Assembly (NCBI GenBank): GCA_902790625.1
Contig: CADASP010000017.1
Span: forward strand, 62,001 to 126,000
Reading direction: 5' to 3'
Length of the DNA: 64,000 bases
DNA from: an uncultured Prevotellaceae bacterium
GTDB taxonomy: Bacteria; Bacteroidota; Bacteroidia; Bacteroidales; Bacteroidaceae
Shown: positions 39,698 to 48,661 of the stretch, in pieces
How positions within the stretch are numbered: position 1 is the stretch's first letter
How the letters are laid out: every line of letters begins with the position of its first letter
Position numbers and translations under genes: made by a program
The notes under the pieces: model-generated
Told to the model about the DNA's origin: nothing
The model's input: only the letters and a program-made list of their open reading frames with translations
The model's database searches: none

Positions 39698-41671
39698 ATG
39701 TTGTTCTGCGCGACACTCTTCATTCTTCACGCTACATTCTTTGCCACTCCTGCCAAGGCGCAATACAACACCGACCGCCTCATCACCATCGGCCGCTCAG
39801 CCCTCTACTACGAGGACTATGTGCTGTCGATGCAATATTTCAACCAGGTTATCACGCAGAAACCTTTTCTTTATGAGCCGTGGTTTCTGCGCGGGATAGC
39901 CAAATACCATCTCGACGATTTTGGCGGCGCCGAGCAGGATTGTACCGAAGCCATCAATCGAAATCCCTTTGTGGTGGGCATCTACGAGCTGCGTGGCCTC
40001 TGCCGCATTCAGCAGAGCAAATACCACGATGCCATCGCCGACTATAACCGCGCCTTGCGCCTGTTGCCCAACAATCGTTCCATCTGGCACAACAGGGTGC
40101 TATGCCACATCCAGAACGAGGAGTACGACGAGGCGCTGCTCGAACTGGACACCATCCATCAGCGATGGAGCCAGTATGCCCCCGCCTATACCATGCAGGC
40201 CGACGTGCATCTGCAGCAGAAGGACACGGCACAGGCCATCACCGCACTGGAGAAAAGTCTGGAGCTGGACCCCTACGACGGGAAGACCTGGGCGGTGAGG
40301 AGCCTCATCAGCCTGCGGCGGGCGCAATGGGCCGATGCCGAGCAGCAGCTCGACAAGGCCATTCACCTGCAGCCCAAGACCGGCGGCTACTACATCAACC
40401 GAGCACTGGCACGCTACAACCAGAATAACCTGCGAGGAGCTATGGCCGACTACGACATGGCCCTCGACCTGGAACCCAACAACTTCCTGGGACACTACAA
40501 TCGTGGACTGCTGCGCACCGACGTGGGCGACGACAACCGCGCCATCCTCGACTTCGACTTTGTGCTGCGCCTGGAGCCCGACAACATGCTCGCCCTCTTC
40601 AACCGGGGCGTGCTGCTGGAGCGCACCGGCGACATCAAGGGCGCCATCAACGACTACACGAAGGTCATTGAGGAATATCCCAACTTCCACACTGGCATCC
40701 TCTATCGTGCTCGTTGCTACCGGCGGCTTGGCATGACGCAGAAGGCCGAGCTGGAGGAGTTTCGCGTCTACAAGGAGCAGCTCTATCAGCACCTCTATGG
40801 CATACAGCCCGGCAATGGCAAGCGCAGCCAGCGCAAGCGCAGCGACCTGGACCCCGACAAATACAATGAGCTGGTGGTGGAAGACGAGCAGGAGCCTGAG
40901 CGCGAATACCAAAGCGACTATCGCGGCCACGTGCAGAACCGCAAGGCCGACATGGAGCTGCTGCCCATGTTTGCCCTCTCGCTGCAGGCCCAGCACGACG
41001 AGGTGAGCACTACTCGGCACTACGATGCTGCCGTAGAACGTCTCAACCGCCTGCGCCAGGGGCGCACCGTCTTCGTCAGCAACCAGCATGCCCAGCTCGA
41101 CACCCGCCACTCCGACAGCTATTTCAGCTATATCGACTCGCTCTGCACCGCCATCGACGCGGCAGGGACGATGCAGCGCACCATGCCCCTGCTGCTGGAA
41201 CGCGCCGTGGCCTACGCTGCCGTGCAAGACAACGACGCCGCCATCCACGACCTGACGATTCTGCTGGCAGAAGACTCTACGCAGATGTTGGCGCTGTGGC
41301 AGCGTGCCGTGTGCCGACAGCGCAACATCCTCTTTGCTGCTTCCGAGGGGAAGAACACCGAGATGGCTCAGCACGCCGTGGCCTCCGACCTACAGGATGC
41401 CTTGCGGCAAAGCCCAAACAACGCATACCTGCTCTACAACATGGGGTGCCTGTTGGCATGGCAGCAAGCCTTCAGCGAGGCCACCGACTACTTCAGCCGT
41501 GCCATCGAAGCGGAGCCGCAGCTGGCTGAGGCCTACTACAACCGGGGCCTCTGCCGTCTGCATCAGGAACTGACGGCCGAGGGCACCGCCGACCTGAGCA
41601 AGGCTGGCGAGCTGGGCATGTACCAAGCTTATAGCATCATCAAAAAATACAGAAAGAATGTCGCAAAATAA
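39698..41671 (+). CDS. Secreted tetratricopeptide-repeat protein
   Basis: About 14 TPR motifs cover the protein (AIADYNRALRLLPNNRSIWHN, AITALEKSLELDPYDGKTW, AMADYDMALDLEPNNFLGHYNR, ATDYFSRAIEAEPQLAEAYYNR). Residues about 385-440 form a charged spacer (SQRKRSDLDPDKYNEL). The signal peptide is MLFCATLFILHATFFATPAKA from 39698; an in-frame ATG at 39626 would add 24 residues coded by the GTGAAGA array, which I think is incidental. No enzymatic domain is visible; TPR proteins act as assembly or scaffold factors. The stop overlaps the small frame at 41658 by 14 bp. Confidence 0.85.
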   Translation: MLFCATLFILHATFFATPAKAQYNTDRLITIGRSALYYEDYVLSMQYFNQVITQKPFLYEPWFLRGIAKYHLDDFGGAEQDCTEAINRNPFVVGIYELRGLCRIQQSKYHDAIADYNRALRLLPNNRSIWHNRVLCHIQNEEYDEALLELDTIHQRWSQYAPAYTMQADVHLQQKDTAQAITALEKSLELDPYDGKTWAVRSLISLRRAQWADAEQQLDKAIHLQPKTGGYYINRALARYNQNNLRGAMADYDMALDLEPNNFLGHYNRGLLRTDVGDDNRAILDFDFVLRLEPDNMLALFNRGVLLERTGDIKGAINDYTKVIEEYPNFHTGILYRARCYRRLGMTQKAELEEFRVYKEQLYQHLYGIQPGNGKRSQRKRSDLDPDKYNELVVEDEQEPEREYQSDYRGHVQNRKADMELLPMFALSLQAQHDEVSTTRHYDAAVERLNRLRQGRTVFVSNQHAQLDTRHSDSYFSYIDSLCTAIDAAGTMQRTMPLLLERAVAYAAVQDNDAAIHDLTILLAEDSTQMLALWQRAVCRQRNILFAASEGKNTEMAQHAVASDLQDALRQSPNNAYLLYNMGCLLAWQQAFSEATDYFSRAIEAEPQLAEAYYNRGLCRLHQELTAEGTADLSKAGELGMYQAYSIIKKYRKNVAK

Positions 41672-41810
41672 GGAATCCATCACCTGGAGCCGCATGCTCA
41701 GCACCGTGCCCACCATGGCCGAGCGGATGAATCTCACCATGGCCGCCAAGGCGCTGGGCATTGAAAATGAGCAACTCGACGAGTGGATGCTCACTGCCGA
41801 GGGCGACTAA
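41658..41810 (+). CDS. 50-residue protein overlapping the TPR gene end, unknown
   Basis: The frame starts 14 nt before the TPR stop: MSQNKESITWSRMLSTVP, then TMAERMNLTMAAKALG and IENEQLDEWMLTAEGD. It ends 4 nt before the CapA-gene stop on the opposite strand. The pattern resembles a short helical, possibly helix-turn-helix-like fold. The high codon quality and coupling to the TPR gene support it, but no homologue is recalled. Confidence 0.55.
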   Translation: MSQNKESITWSRMLSTVPTMAERMNLTMAAKALGIENEQLDEWMLTAEGD

Positions 41811-41813
41811 GCA

Positions 41814-42980
41814 TCAGTCGATGGGATATTCTCTGACGCCCTTGGCGTGGCGCTCCATCAGTCGGCGCATCGAGGCGCGTATGGCATAGCGGTTCTTCTG
41901 CTCCATACCCGTCAGCACCGAGTCAGGCACGTCGATGGGCAGCACGCGGTAGTTGTGCTTGAAGCCGTTGTCGTTGGGGCGGCTCACCCAATAGAGGGCA
42001 TAGCCGCAGTCGCTCAGCTTCACCTCGGCAGCTATGCTGTCGCCAGCCGTGTGGGCGGGGATGCGCTTCGTCAGTTCCATTCTCACCAAGTAGCCACCGT
42101 AGGTGTTGGGCTTCGACTGGTTGCTCACCACGTTGCCCATCGACCATGCGATGAGGTGGCAGCTGTCTTCGCTCAGCTCCAAGGGCTGCGCCACGTGTGG
42201 GTGTCCGCCTATCACGTGGTCCACGCCGTTCCGAATCAGCCAGGCTGCCATCTCACGCTGTTGTGCCGATGGCAGCTGCTGGTATTCTATCCCCCAGTGG
42301 GGCAGGGCGATGATGGCGTCGGGCTGCATCGCCTTCGCCTTCTCTATGTCGGCGCGTATCTCGGTGGTATCCATCAGGCATACCACGTTAGGCTCCTGTA
42401 TGGCGATGCCGTTGGTGCCGTAGGTGAAGTTCAGCAGCACGATGCGTATGCCGTTTTTCTCCAGCAGGAAGGGATAGGCCTTGTCGCGCTCTTCCTGGTT
42501 GACGTATGTCCCCAAGTGTGGCACCTTCAGCGAGTCCATCATCATGATGGTTCGCTCCAGTCCCGGCCTTCGGCTGTCCAGACAGTGGTTGTTCGCCGTG
42601 AGCAGGATGTCGAAGCCCGCGTCGATACAGGCTCGCAGGTATTCATCAGGCGCACGAAACTGCGGGTAGCCCGAGTAGGGTTTGCCGCCCAGCGTCACCT
42701 CCAGGTTGCCGATGGCCACGTCGGCCCGTTCAATCTCGTTTTTTATGCCGGCAAAGCACTCGTCGTAGTTGTAGGTGCCATCGCTCTGCAGTGCAGCCTT
42801 TATCTGTGGGCCGTGCTGCATCAGGTCGCCGGCAAAGAGCAGACTCAGCCGATGCTCCACGGCGGGTTCCACCACGGTGCTGTCGGCCTCGGCCTTCCCT
42901 TTTCCTTCGGCATGGCACGAGGTGGCCACGAGGGCCAAGCTGCATAGGCATACTGCTGCCAGTTGTATCTGTTTTCTCAT
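41814..42980 (-). CDS. CapA-family lipoprotein (metallophosphatase-like)
   Basis: A lipoprotein signal (CLCSLALVATSC) leads to a CapA/PGA-cap fold related to calcineurin-type phosphoesterases: LSLLFAGDLMQHGPQI, DVAIGNLEVTLGGKPY, LLTANNHCLDSRRPGLERT, IALPHWGIEYQQLPSAQQR, GVDHVIGGHPHVAQPLEL and IAWSMGNVVSNQ. CapA is linked to poly-gamma-glutamate capsules in Bacillus, but the many Bacteroidota copies have no known role. The gene converges with the TPR unit. A repeat array follows on its upstream side. Confidence 0.88.
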   Translation of the reverse strand: MRKQIQLAAVCLCSLALVATSCHAEGKGKAEADSTVVEPAVEHRLSLLFAGDLMQHGPQIKAALQSDGTYNYDECFAGIKNEIERADVAIGNLEVTLGGKPYSGYPQFRAPDEYLRACIDAGFDILLTANNHCLDSRRPGLERTIMMMDSLKVPHLGTYVNQEERDKAYPFLLEKNGIRIVLLNFTYGTNGIAIQEPNVVCLMDTTEIRADIEKAKAMQPDAIIALPHWGIEYQQLPSAQQREMAAWLIRNGVDHVIGGHPHVAQPLELSEDSCHLIAWSMGNVVSNQSKPNTYGGYLVRMELTKRIPAHTAGDSIAAEVKLSDCGYALYWVSRPNDNGFKHNYRVLPIDVPDSVLTGMEQKNRYAIRASMRRLMERHAKGVREYPID

Positions 42981-42997
42981 CTTTTTTCTGTTTTTAG

Positions 42998-43110
42998 TTG
43001 AAGGGAAGTGAAGGGGAGTGATGGGACGATGGTTTTGCGTATAAAGTATCGTCCTTCCACTCCCGCCGACGAAGTCGGCTCACTCCCTTTCACTCCTTTT
43101 CACTCCTGAA
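42998..43110. repeat. Inverted GAAGGGAAGTG / CACTCCC array with GGGACGAT core
   Basis: Left arm GAAGGGAAGTGAAGGGGAGTG, core GGGACGATGGTTTTGCGTAT with inverted AAGTATCGTCC, right arm CACTCCCTTTCACTCC. The core recalls CAAAACTATCGTCCC at about 817-831 next to CACTCCCC units. Confidence 0.8.
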
Positions 43111-44100
43111 AGTCCCTTTCCCTCCCAACAATTTCATCACCAGCGGCAGGTGGTCGCTGTAGCCATCGCGCTGATACGTGAATCCTTGGAAGGTACGCCG
43201 TGGCTTCCATCCGCCATAGGTGGTCTCGCGTTCTAAGAGGAAGGGAGCATCGTTGATGTAGGTGCTCTCTACCCTGTTCAGCAGCGGAGTGCTTACCAGG
43301 ATGTGGTCGATGGATTGCCATTCGCCCTGATAGCGGTAGGTGCCTTTCGCCCGTTTGTTCGCGCCCTTGGCGTTGGCCGTCACGTTGTGCAAGCCGTGCT
43401 GGGCCAGCATCTGTAGCGAGGGACTGTCGGCATAGTCGTTGAAGTCGCCCGCCACAATCACGTTTCGGTTGTCCAGCGAGTCGAGCGCTTGCAGCAATGC
43501 GTTCATCGTCTGACGGCGATGTGGCTGTGTCTCCAATTCTCCGCCGTAGCGGCTGGGCGCATGCACGATGAACAGGTGGAGTGTGTCGGCATTCACCGTC
43601 CTCCCGCGTACATATAATATATCGCGCGTAGGGCGCATGTCTTCCAGTGTGGCTACGGTGATGTAGTCGTAGCAGATGGGGCGGAAGCTCATGGGCTGGT
43701 ATAGCAGGGCGATGTCGAGTCCGCGCAGGTCGGGCGAGCAGGTCATCAGGTATTCATATCCCGCTGCGCGCAGCAACGAGCGACGTGTCAGGTCGCGCAT
43801 CGTCGAGTCGTTCTCCACCTCCACCAGCGCCACCAGGTCGGGCAGTTGTTCCGAGCACGCCAGCAGCTCCTGTGCTATGGCGTTCAGCTTGTGCCAATAG
43901 CGCGAGGCGTTCCATCGGCGTGTGCCCTCGGGCGTGAACTCGGTGTCGTTCTTCCCCTCGTCGTGGCGAGTGTCGAAGAGGTTCTCGCAGTTCAACTCCA
44001 CGAAGACCTGCGCCCCGGCGGGGCTAAATGACAAATGAAAAATGATAAATGATAAAACCGTCAGCAAGAATATCTGCATAGCGTTTTTATCATTTATCAT
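43090..44100 (-). CDS. Endonuclease/exonuclease/phosphatase-fold secreted protein
   Basis: The mature protein has the EEP fold: VELNCENLFDTRHDEGKNDTEF, ELPDLVALVEVENDSTM (metal Glu), HLFIVHAPSRYGGE, NVIVAGDFNDYADSP (D-x-N), and SIDHILVS and GYSDHLPLVMKL (catalytic His pair). Substrate unknown; related proteins cut DNA or phosphoesters. The signal peptide core (TVLSFIIFHLSF) and the start MINDK are encoded by the heptamer array; a second ATG at 44079 would also work. It may be exported to the periplasm or surface. Confidence 0.85.
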   Translation of the reverse strand: MINDKNAMQIFLLTVLSFIIFHLSFSPAGAQVFVELNCENLFDTRHDEGKNDTEFTPEGTRRWNASRYWHKLNAIAQELLACSEQLPDLVALVEVENDSTMRDLTRRSLLRAAGYEYLMTCSPDLRGLDIALLYQPMSFRPICYDYITVATLEDMRPTRDILYVRGRTVNADTLHLFIVHAPSRYGGELETQPHRRQTMNALLQALDSLDNRNVIVAGDFNDYADSPSLQMLAQHGLHNVTANAKGANKRAKGTYRYQGEWQSIDHILVSTPLLNRVESTYINDAPFLLERETTYGGWKPRRTFQGFTYQRDGYSDHLPLVMKLLGGKGTFRSEKE

Positions 44101-44118
44101 TTTTCATTTATCATTTAG
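44026..44118. repeat. Inverted AAATGAT / ATCATTT array that encodes a start codon and signal peptide
   Basis: AAATGACAAATGAAAAATGATAAATG units at 44029-44054 and the inverted TATCATTTATCATTTTTCATT at about 44089-44112 flank a core (CAGCAAGAATATCTGCATAG). On the minus strand the right arm supplies the ATG, and the left arm the hydrophobic FIIFHLSF, of the following gene. Confidence 0.88.
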
Positions 44119-44130
44119 GGCCTTGCCCGC

Positions 44131-45669
44131 TCAGCACACCTTCTCCAGTCGCTTCATCATGGCGAACATGAAGATGGCGGCGATAAGGCAGATGACGAGG
44201 AAGACGCTCCAGCACACCCAGAGGGGCACGGCTCCCCAGAGCAGACCGCCCACCACGACGAGCTGGTTGCCTATGGCGGTAGCCACAAACCAGCCGCCCA
44301 TCATCATGCCCTTATACTTCGGGGGAGCCACTTTCGACACGAACGAGATGCCCATGGGCGAGAGCAGCAGCTCTCCGAAGGTGAGGATGAGATACGTTCC
44401 GATGAGCAGGTTGGGCGTGACGTCGGCCACATGCTGTGCCACGGGCTCACCGTCGGCACCCATCACCGTCTGCGGCATGGGAAGTCCCATAGAGCCGAAG
44501 GCCATCAGGGCGTAGGCTGCTGCTGCCACAATCATGCCGTAGGCAATCTTGCGCGGTGCCGACGGCTCCTTGCCCTTGGCCGAGAGCGCTCCGAAGATGG
44601 CCATCGACACTGGCGTCAGCGCCACCACGTAGAAGGGATTGAACTGCTGGAAGATGGGGGCCTCGATGCCCAGCTCGCCCTGCAGGCGATTGTACTTCCA
44701 CACCAGCAGCGCCACGGCTGCAATGATGATGGCAGCGGCGATGCCCTTCCCCTTCTGCGTCTTGCTCTGGAACAGGGCGAAGCCGCCATAGACTATCAGG
44801 ATGATGAGCACCAGGTTCCACACGTCGAAGGCCATGGCTTGCACACCCTCTACGGTATGGTCGGTGAACTCGTCGGCGAAGTATGTCAGCGACAGGCCGT
44901 TCTGGTGGAAGGCCATCCAGAAGAAGATGACCACGGCGAACACCATGCACAGGGCCACGATGCGCTGTTTGGTCTCCTCCTTTGTCAGCTCAGGCTCGCT
45001 GCTGGCGGCAGCTTGTGCCTTGTCGGCTTTCTTGTTGCCTCCCTCCGTATGGCGGAAGGTGCTGCGGAAGAGGTAGTAGATGGCGATGCTGAGGATGAGT
45101 GAGGCACAGGCCACTGCAAACGAGAAGTGGTAGGCGTCGTTGCTCGAGTAGCCCAGCGACGTCTCGGCCCACTCCTTAATCTTGATGGCGGCCGTGGGTG
45201 CGAAGAGGGCACCGATGTTGATGGCCATGTAGAAGATGGAGAAGCCCGCGTCGCGCTTGTCGGCATACTTCGGGTCGTCGTAGAGGTTGCCCACCATCAC
45301 CTGCAGGTTGCCCTTGAACAGGCCAGTGCCGAATCCGATGAGCAGCAGTGCGGCCAACATCACCACCAGGGCAGTGGTGTCGCCGCCAAGGGGCACCGAC
45401 AGCAGCAGGTAGCCCACGAACATGATGATGATGCCCGTGGTTACCATCTTGCCGAAGCCGAACTTGTCGGCCAGCATGCCGCCGAAGAGCGGGAAGAAGT
45501 AGACGAACATGAGGAACGAACTGTAGATGGTGCCTGCCATGCCGGCCGACAGTCCATAGTTTGCCCTCAGAAACAGTGCGAAGACGGCGAGCATGGTGTA
45601 GTAGCCGAAGCGCTCGCCAGTGTTGGCCAGTGCCAACGCGAATAGTCCTTTAGGTTGACCTTCAAACAT
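44131..45669 (-). CDS. POT-family proton-coupled peptide transporter
   Basis: The 512-residue protein has 12-14 membrane helices and POT (PTR2) signatures: ANTGERFGYYTMLAVFALFLR (ExxER-like, ERFGYY), GMAGTIYSSFLMFVYFFPLFGGMLADKFGFG and FSIFYMAINIGALFAP (the FYxxINxG motif). Cytoplasmic linker with GGNKKADKAQAAASSEPELTK. Peptide import is expected and would suit a peptide-fermenting anaerobe. A complete -33/-7 pair lies upstream. Confidence 0.95.
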   Translation of the reverse strand: MFEGQPKGLFALALANTGERFGYYTMLAVFALFLRANYGLSAGMAGTIYSSFLMFVYFFPLFGGMLADKFGFGKMVTTGIIIMFVGYLLLSVPLGGDTTALVVMLAALLLIGFGTGLFKGNLQVMVGNLYDDPKYADKRDAGFSIFYMAINIGALFAPTAAIKIKEWAETSLGYSSNDAYHFSFAVACASLILSIAIYYLFRSTFRHTEGGNKKADKAQAAASSEPELTKEETKQRIVALCMVFAVVIFFWMAFHQNGLSLTYFADEFTDHTVEGVQAMAFDVWNLVLIILIVYGGFALFQSKTQKGKGIAAAIIIAAVALLVWKYNRLQGELGIEAPIFQQFNPFYVVALTPVSMAIFGALSAKGKEPSAPRKIAYGMIVAAAAYALMAFGSMGLPMPQTVMGADGEPVAQHVADVTPNLLIGTYLILTFGELLLSPMGISFVSKVAPPKYKGMMMGGWFVATAIGNQLVVVGGLLWGAVPLWVCWSVFLVICLIAAIFMFAMMKRLEKVC

Positions 45670-45723
45670 GATTAAATGATATTAAATTGTTGATAGTTGT
45701 TACGTTCTGAATCTTAGATGGTG

Positions 45724-45754
45724 CAAAGGTAACAATATAATTCCAAATGACCAA
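45724..45754 (-). promoter_or_regulatory. POT-transporter promoter
   Basis: TTG (complement of 45752-45754), 20 nt, TACCTTTG (complement of 45724-45731), about 55 nt before the start codon. Confidence 0.75.
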
Positions 45755-45759
45755 AAAAA

Positions 45760-46560
45760 AGAAACGATTTGTAGAGGCGGGAAATGGGAAGCTGGCAAGT
45801 TTTGCGTGCAGTGCGGTTGAAATCAGTTCCAAAGAAATCGACTTGGCTTATTTCAGTTTATTCTTTGACATTTCGTTAAACCGCACAGGTCGAATTTCTT
45901 TCATTTATTCAGATGACTGAGCTATTACTTAACCCACCCGATTGTGTTTAATTTCCAAAAATAAAAAGTTCAGGATTTGAACGCAATTTTGAGCGAATAT
46001 TAGAGAAAAATGGCCGTTTCGTACCGTCAGTGGATGTCCGTGAGCGAAGAAATTGGTGACAAGATAAGCCAAAACCTGCACAAAGCAAGTGGTTTTGTGC
46101 AGGTTTTTTCGCCATTTTTTGCTCAGTTTCTCGTTTTTTAAGCACACCAAATTTTCAAAAGTCAACGCCAAATTTTTCTGCGGCGTTGACTTTTGAAAGT
46201 CTCATGGCCGGAAATTTCACTAAAACACACGTAAGCGTTTGTGGGACAACCAATTATCAAAACATCTCAAATTTCGCGTTTTTTCGACCAAAAGTTTTCT
46301 CGTTCAAAAATATCGCGTTTTGGTGAGGGTTGACTGTTCAATTTTACCTCGTGTTTAATATTCTTTTCATATTTTGCGGTTCTAACGTAGCCGCTCAGTC
46401 ATGCCAAAATAGTTCGAGACTGTATGGTTGACCTTACTCCAATCTTGCCCCGGGGCAACCGCACAGTTCGAACTATTGTCATGGCCTTTTCAAACTTTGG
46501 GCAAGGTTTCACCCTGTTATCTCCATGACTTTTTCGTTCATTCCATCATGTAGACGGTTT
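45760..46560. other. AT-rich spacer with hairpins and no convincing gene
   Basis: Contains a perfect hairpin CCTGCACAAA...TTTGTGCAGG (about 46075-46103), a longer hairpin with CAAAAGTCAACGCC and GGCGTTGACTTTTG (46156-46195), whose arm recurs at 48-61, and an inverted pair AATAGTTCGA (46408-46417) with TCGAACTATT (46468-46477). The frames across this region have biased composition and are not persuasive. The region upstream of 46575 is the end of the polysaccharide cluster. Confidence 0.5.
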
Positions 46561-46574
46561 TGCGGCCAGTCTGC

Positions 46575-47675
46575 CTACAGGGGTTGCTGATAGATTTGCT
46601 CGTATGCCTTGGCCACTTTCAGGTAGTGGTGGTGCCGCTCGATGTATTCTATGCTCTGTCGCTTCAAGGGTGGGATGCGCTCGGGGTGGAGCGCAATCTG
46701 CTCTATCTGGTGGCAGACGCTCTCGAAGGTGGGCTCCACGTTGATGATGGGTCGCAGGTGGCTCTCGCAGAGGATGTCGTAGTTCTCGGACTCTCCTCCC
46801 CCCACGCAGACGATGCCCTTCGACATGGCGAGCAGGGCGTTCATGGCCGGAGTGTAGCTGTAGAGCTGGTCGAGGATGACGTCGCTGCTGTCCATCATGT
46901 GCTGGTATTGCTCGTAGGGCACTCCCTCGGCCTTCACGATGGCGATGTGGCCGGGATGGCGGTTGGCGACGGCTTCCGCGGCCTGGAGCATGATGTCGGT
47001 GCCCTTGTAGGCGCTGCGCCCCCGGCTGATGCCGATGAAGACCCTGACGGGGTGGGGGGCCTCGCTGCTGACGACGGGGGCGGGACTCTGCGGCACGATG
47101 GGCATGGGCACGAAGTGGAGTTTTGAGGCGAAGTATGGCCGATAGCACACCATATATTCGTAGAGACCGGCCACGATGTCGTCGCAGTCGGTGGCGATGA
47201 GGCGGTTCAGCTGCTCCTTGGCGGTGCCCATCCATTCGCGTTGCTCGCGCAGTGCCGGCTCGTCGGTTCGCAAGCTGTCGCCAATGTTGAAGTCGCCGTA
47301 GCGCAAGGGTTTGTGAAGGGTGTTCTCGCTCACCCAGTAGTAGTCCATGCCCATGGCACAGAGCACCATGCGCCCGTTGTGGCGGCGCAGATGGCGGTAG
47401 ATGGGTGCCAGCCGCTCGGCCCTCAGCTCGAAGAACAGGGGGTTGATGAGCTGCACCACGTCGTAGCCCTTGAGGCGTGGCAGCAGCGTGGCGATGCGTG
47501 CCGTCAGCCGAAGCCCCGCCAGCGGGCCTCTGGGGCGGCTGACGTCGATGTCGCGCGGGTAGTCCTTCCAGAAGTCGCCGTTCGACACCACGGTGACCTC
47601 GTGCCCCAGCTGTCGCAGACCCAGTGCCAGCGTGGCGTGCACATTGCTATATTCTCCAAGCAGCAGAATCTTCAT
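46575..47675 (-). CDS. Glycosyltransferase (GT-B, family 1/4 type)
   Basis: The 366-residue protein begins MKILLLGEYSNVHATLALGLRQLGHEVTVVSNGD (nucleotide-sugar-binding Rossmann start of GT-B enzymes). It continues with VVQLINPLFFELRAERL, then VRVFIGISRGRSAYKGTDIMLQAAEAV, typical of GT4 linker regions, and VILDQLYSYTPAMNALLAMSKGIVCVGGGESEN, the donor-site C-terminal part. The donor sugar is unknown. It overlaps the upstream GT2 gene by four bases (ATGA) and is last in the polysaccharide operon. Confidence 0.9.
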   Translation of the reverse strand: MKILLLGEYSNVHATLALGLRQLGHEVTVVSNGDFWKDYPRDIDVSRPRGPLAGLRLTARIATLLPRLKGYDVVQLINPLFFELRAERLAPIYRHLRRHNGRMVLCAMGMDYYWVSENTLHKPLRYGDFNIGDSLRTDEPALREQREWMGTAKEQLNRLIATDCDDIVAGLYEYMVCYRPYFASKLHFVPMPIVPQSPAPVVSSEAPHPVRVFIGISRGRSAYKGTDIMLQAAEAVANRHPGHIAIVKAEGVPYEQYQHMMDSSDVILDQLYSYTPAMNALLAMSKGIVCVGGGESENYDILCESHLRPIINVEPTFESVCHQIEQIALHPERIPPLKRQSIEYIERHHHYLKVAKAYEQIYQQPL

Positions 47676-48661
47676 CGTTCGCGGTTCATCATGGGGAGTA
47701 GTCGCAGCAACACGTTCAGACCAGCATCGGTGCTGGAGATGCGGCGAAACCACTTGTATTTCGTGGTGTAGTCTTGGTCGGGTAGGGGGAAGAGTCCCTT
47801 GCGGCTCAGCTCGGCCAGGCGGTGCTTGAGATATGACTTGCTGCGCGTGTCGACGATGACCTTGTAGATGTAGTCCATCGTCAGTTGTGCCACGCGTCGC
47901 TGCAGCGCCAGTCGCTCGTTGTGGGGCATCATGGCGGCTTGATGGTGCAGACGGCCGATGATGTCCTTCAGGTCGTTGAGCCGCCTCAGCTGTAGGCGCG
48001 GCTCCTTCGCCGTGGTTATCGACTGTGGCCGTTGGCGGTAGAAGTAGGCTTGGGCATCGGTGGTGCGGAGCGTCTCGGCCCTGAGCAGCAGCAGGGGTGT
48101 GAACTCCTCGTCTTCGTGGACGATGCCGGGGGTGAAGCGCAGACTGCCGAGGATGCTGCGGCGGAAGAGGTAGCCGCAGGCCGACCCACGGATGTTGTGC
48201 TTGCGCATGTGCTCGGCACCGCTGGTGGGCTCCTCGTCGTGATAGGCCAGGCCCTTCACCTGCTCGGTGGTGAAGGAGAACATCACCACGTCGGGCTGGT
48301 GGAAGCGGGCGATGTCGAGGCAGTGGTCGTAGTGTCCGGCCACGAGCATGTCGTCGGCATCTACAAACTGTATGTACCTGCCACGTGCCATCTTCAGGCC
48401 GGTGTTGCGTGCCGCGCTCAGTCCGCCGTTGGGCTGGCGGATGTAGGTCAGCTGGTGGGCCACGTCGGCCAGCGACGGCAGTGGCGTGAGGGCCGAGCCG
48501 TCGTCCACGAGGATGATTTCGCGCTCCTCGGCGTTGAGCGCCAGTGCCAGGATGCTGTCGATACATTCGCGCAGCATGCTGGCGGGCAGCTCGTAGTAGG
48601 TGATGATGAAGCTCACGAGCGGATAGCGCTCGTCGGGGTCGTTCGTCGGTTGATATTGCAT
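47672..48661 (-). CDS. Glycosyltransferase family 2
   Basis: The 329-residue protein has the GT2 GT-A core: PLVSFIITYYELPASMLRECIDSI, IILVDDGSALTPLP, YIRQPNGGLSAARNTGLKMARGRYIQFVDADDML (the DxD-like VDADD), and HEDEEFTPLLLLRA. The C-terminal part is helical, ending GLNVLLRLLPMMNRER. It starts at 48661, within the 3' end of the preceding GT2 gene (49-bp overlap), and overlaps the downstream gene by four, so the operon is tightly coupled. Confidence 0.92.
   Translation of the reverse strand: MQYQPTNDPDERYPLVSFIITYYELPASMLRECIDSILALALNAEEREIILVDDGSALTPLPSLADVAHQLTYIRQPNGGLSAARNTGLKMARGRYIQFVDADDMLVAGHYDHCLDIARFHQPDVVMFSFTTEQVKGLAYHDEEPTSGAEHMRKHNIRGSACGYLFRRSILGSLRFTPGIVHEDEEFTPLLLLRAETLRTTDAQAYFYRQRPQSITTAKEPRLQLRRLNDLKDIIGRLHHQAAMMPHNERLALQRRVAQLTMDYIYKVIVDTRSKSYLKHRLAELSRKGLFPLPDQDYTTKYKWFRRISSTDAGLNVLLRLLPMMNRER

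Noticed and set aside
40100..41374. 424-codon frame antisense to the TPR gene
   Set aside because: Shadow frame of the TPR repeats; no signal, domain or start context.
45929..46171. 80-codon frame in the spacer before the polysaccharide cluster
   Set aside because: Overlaps hairpins and AT-rich sequence, with no domain and no ribosome or promoter signal.
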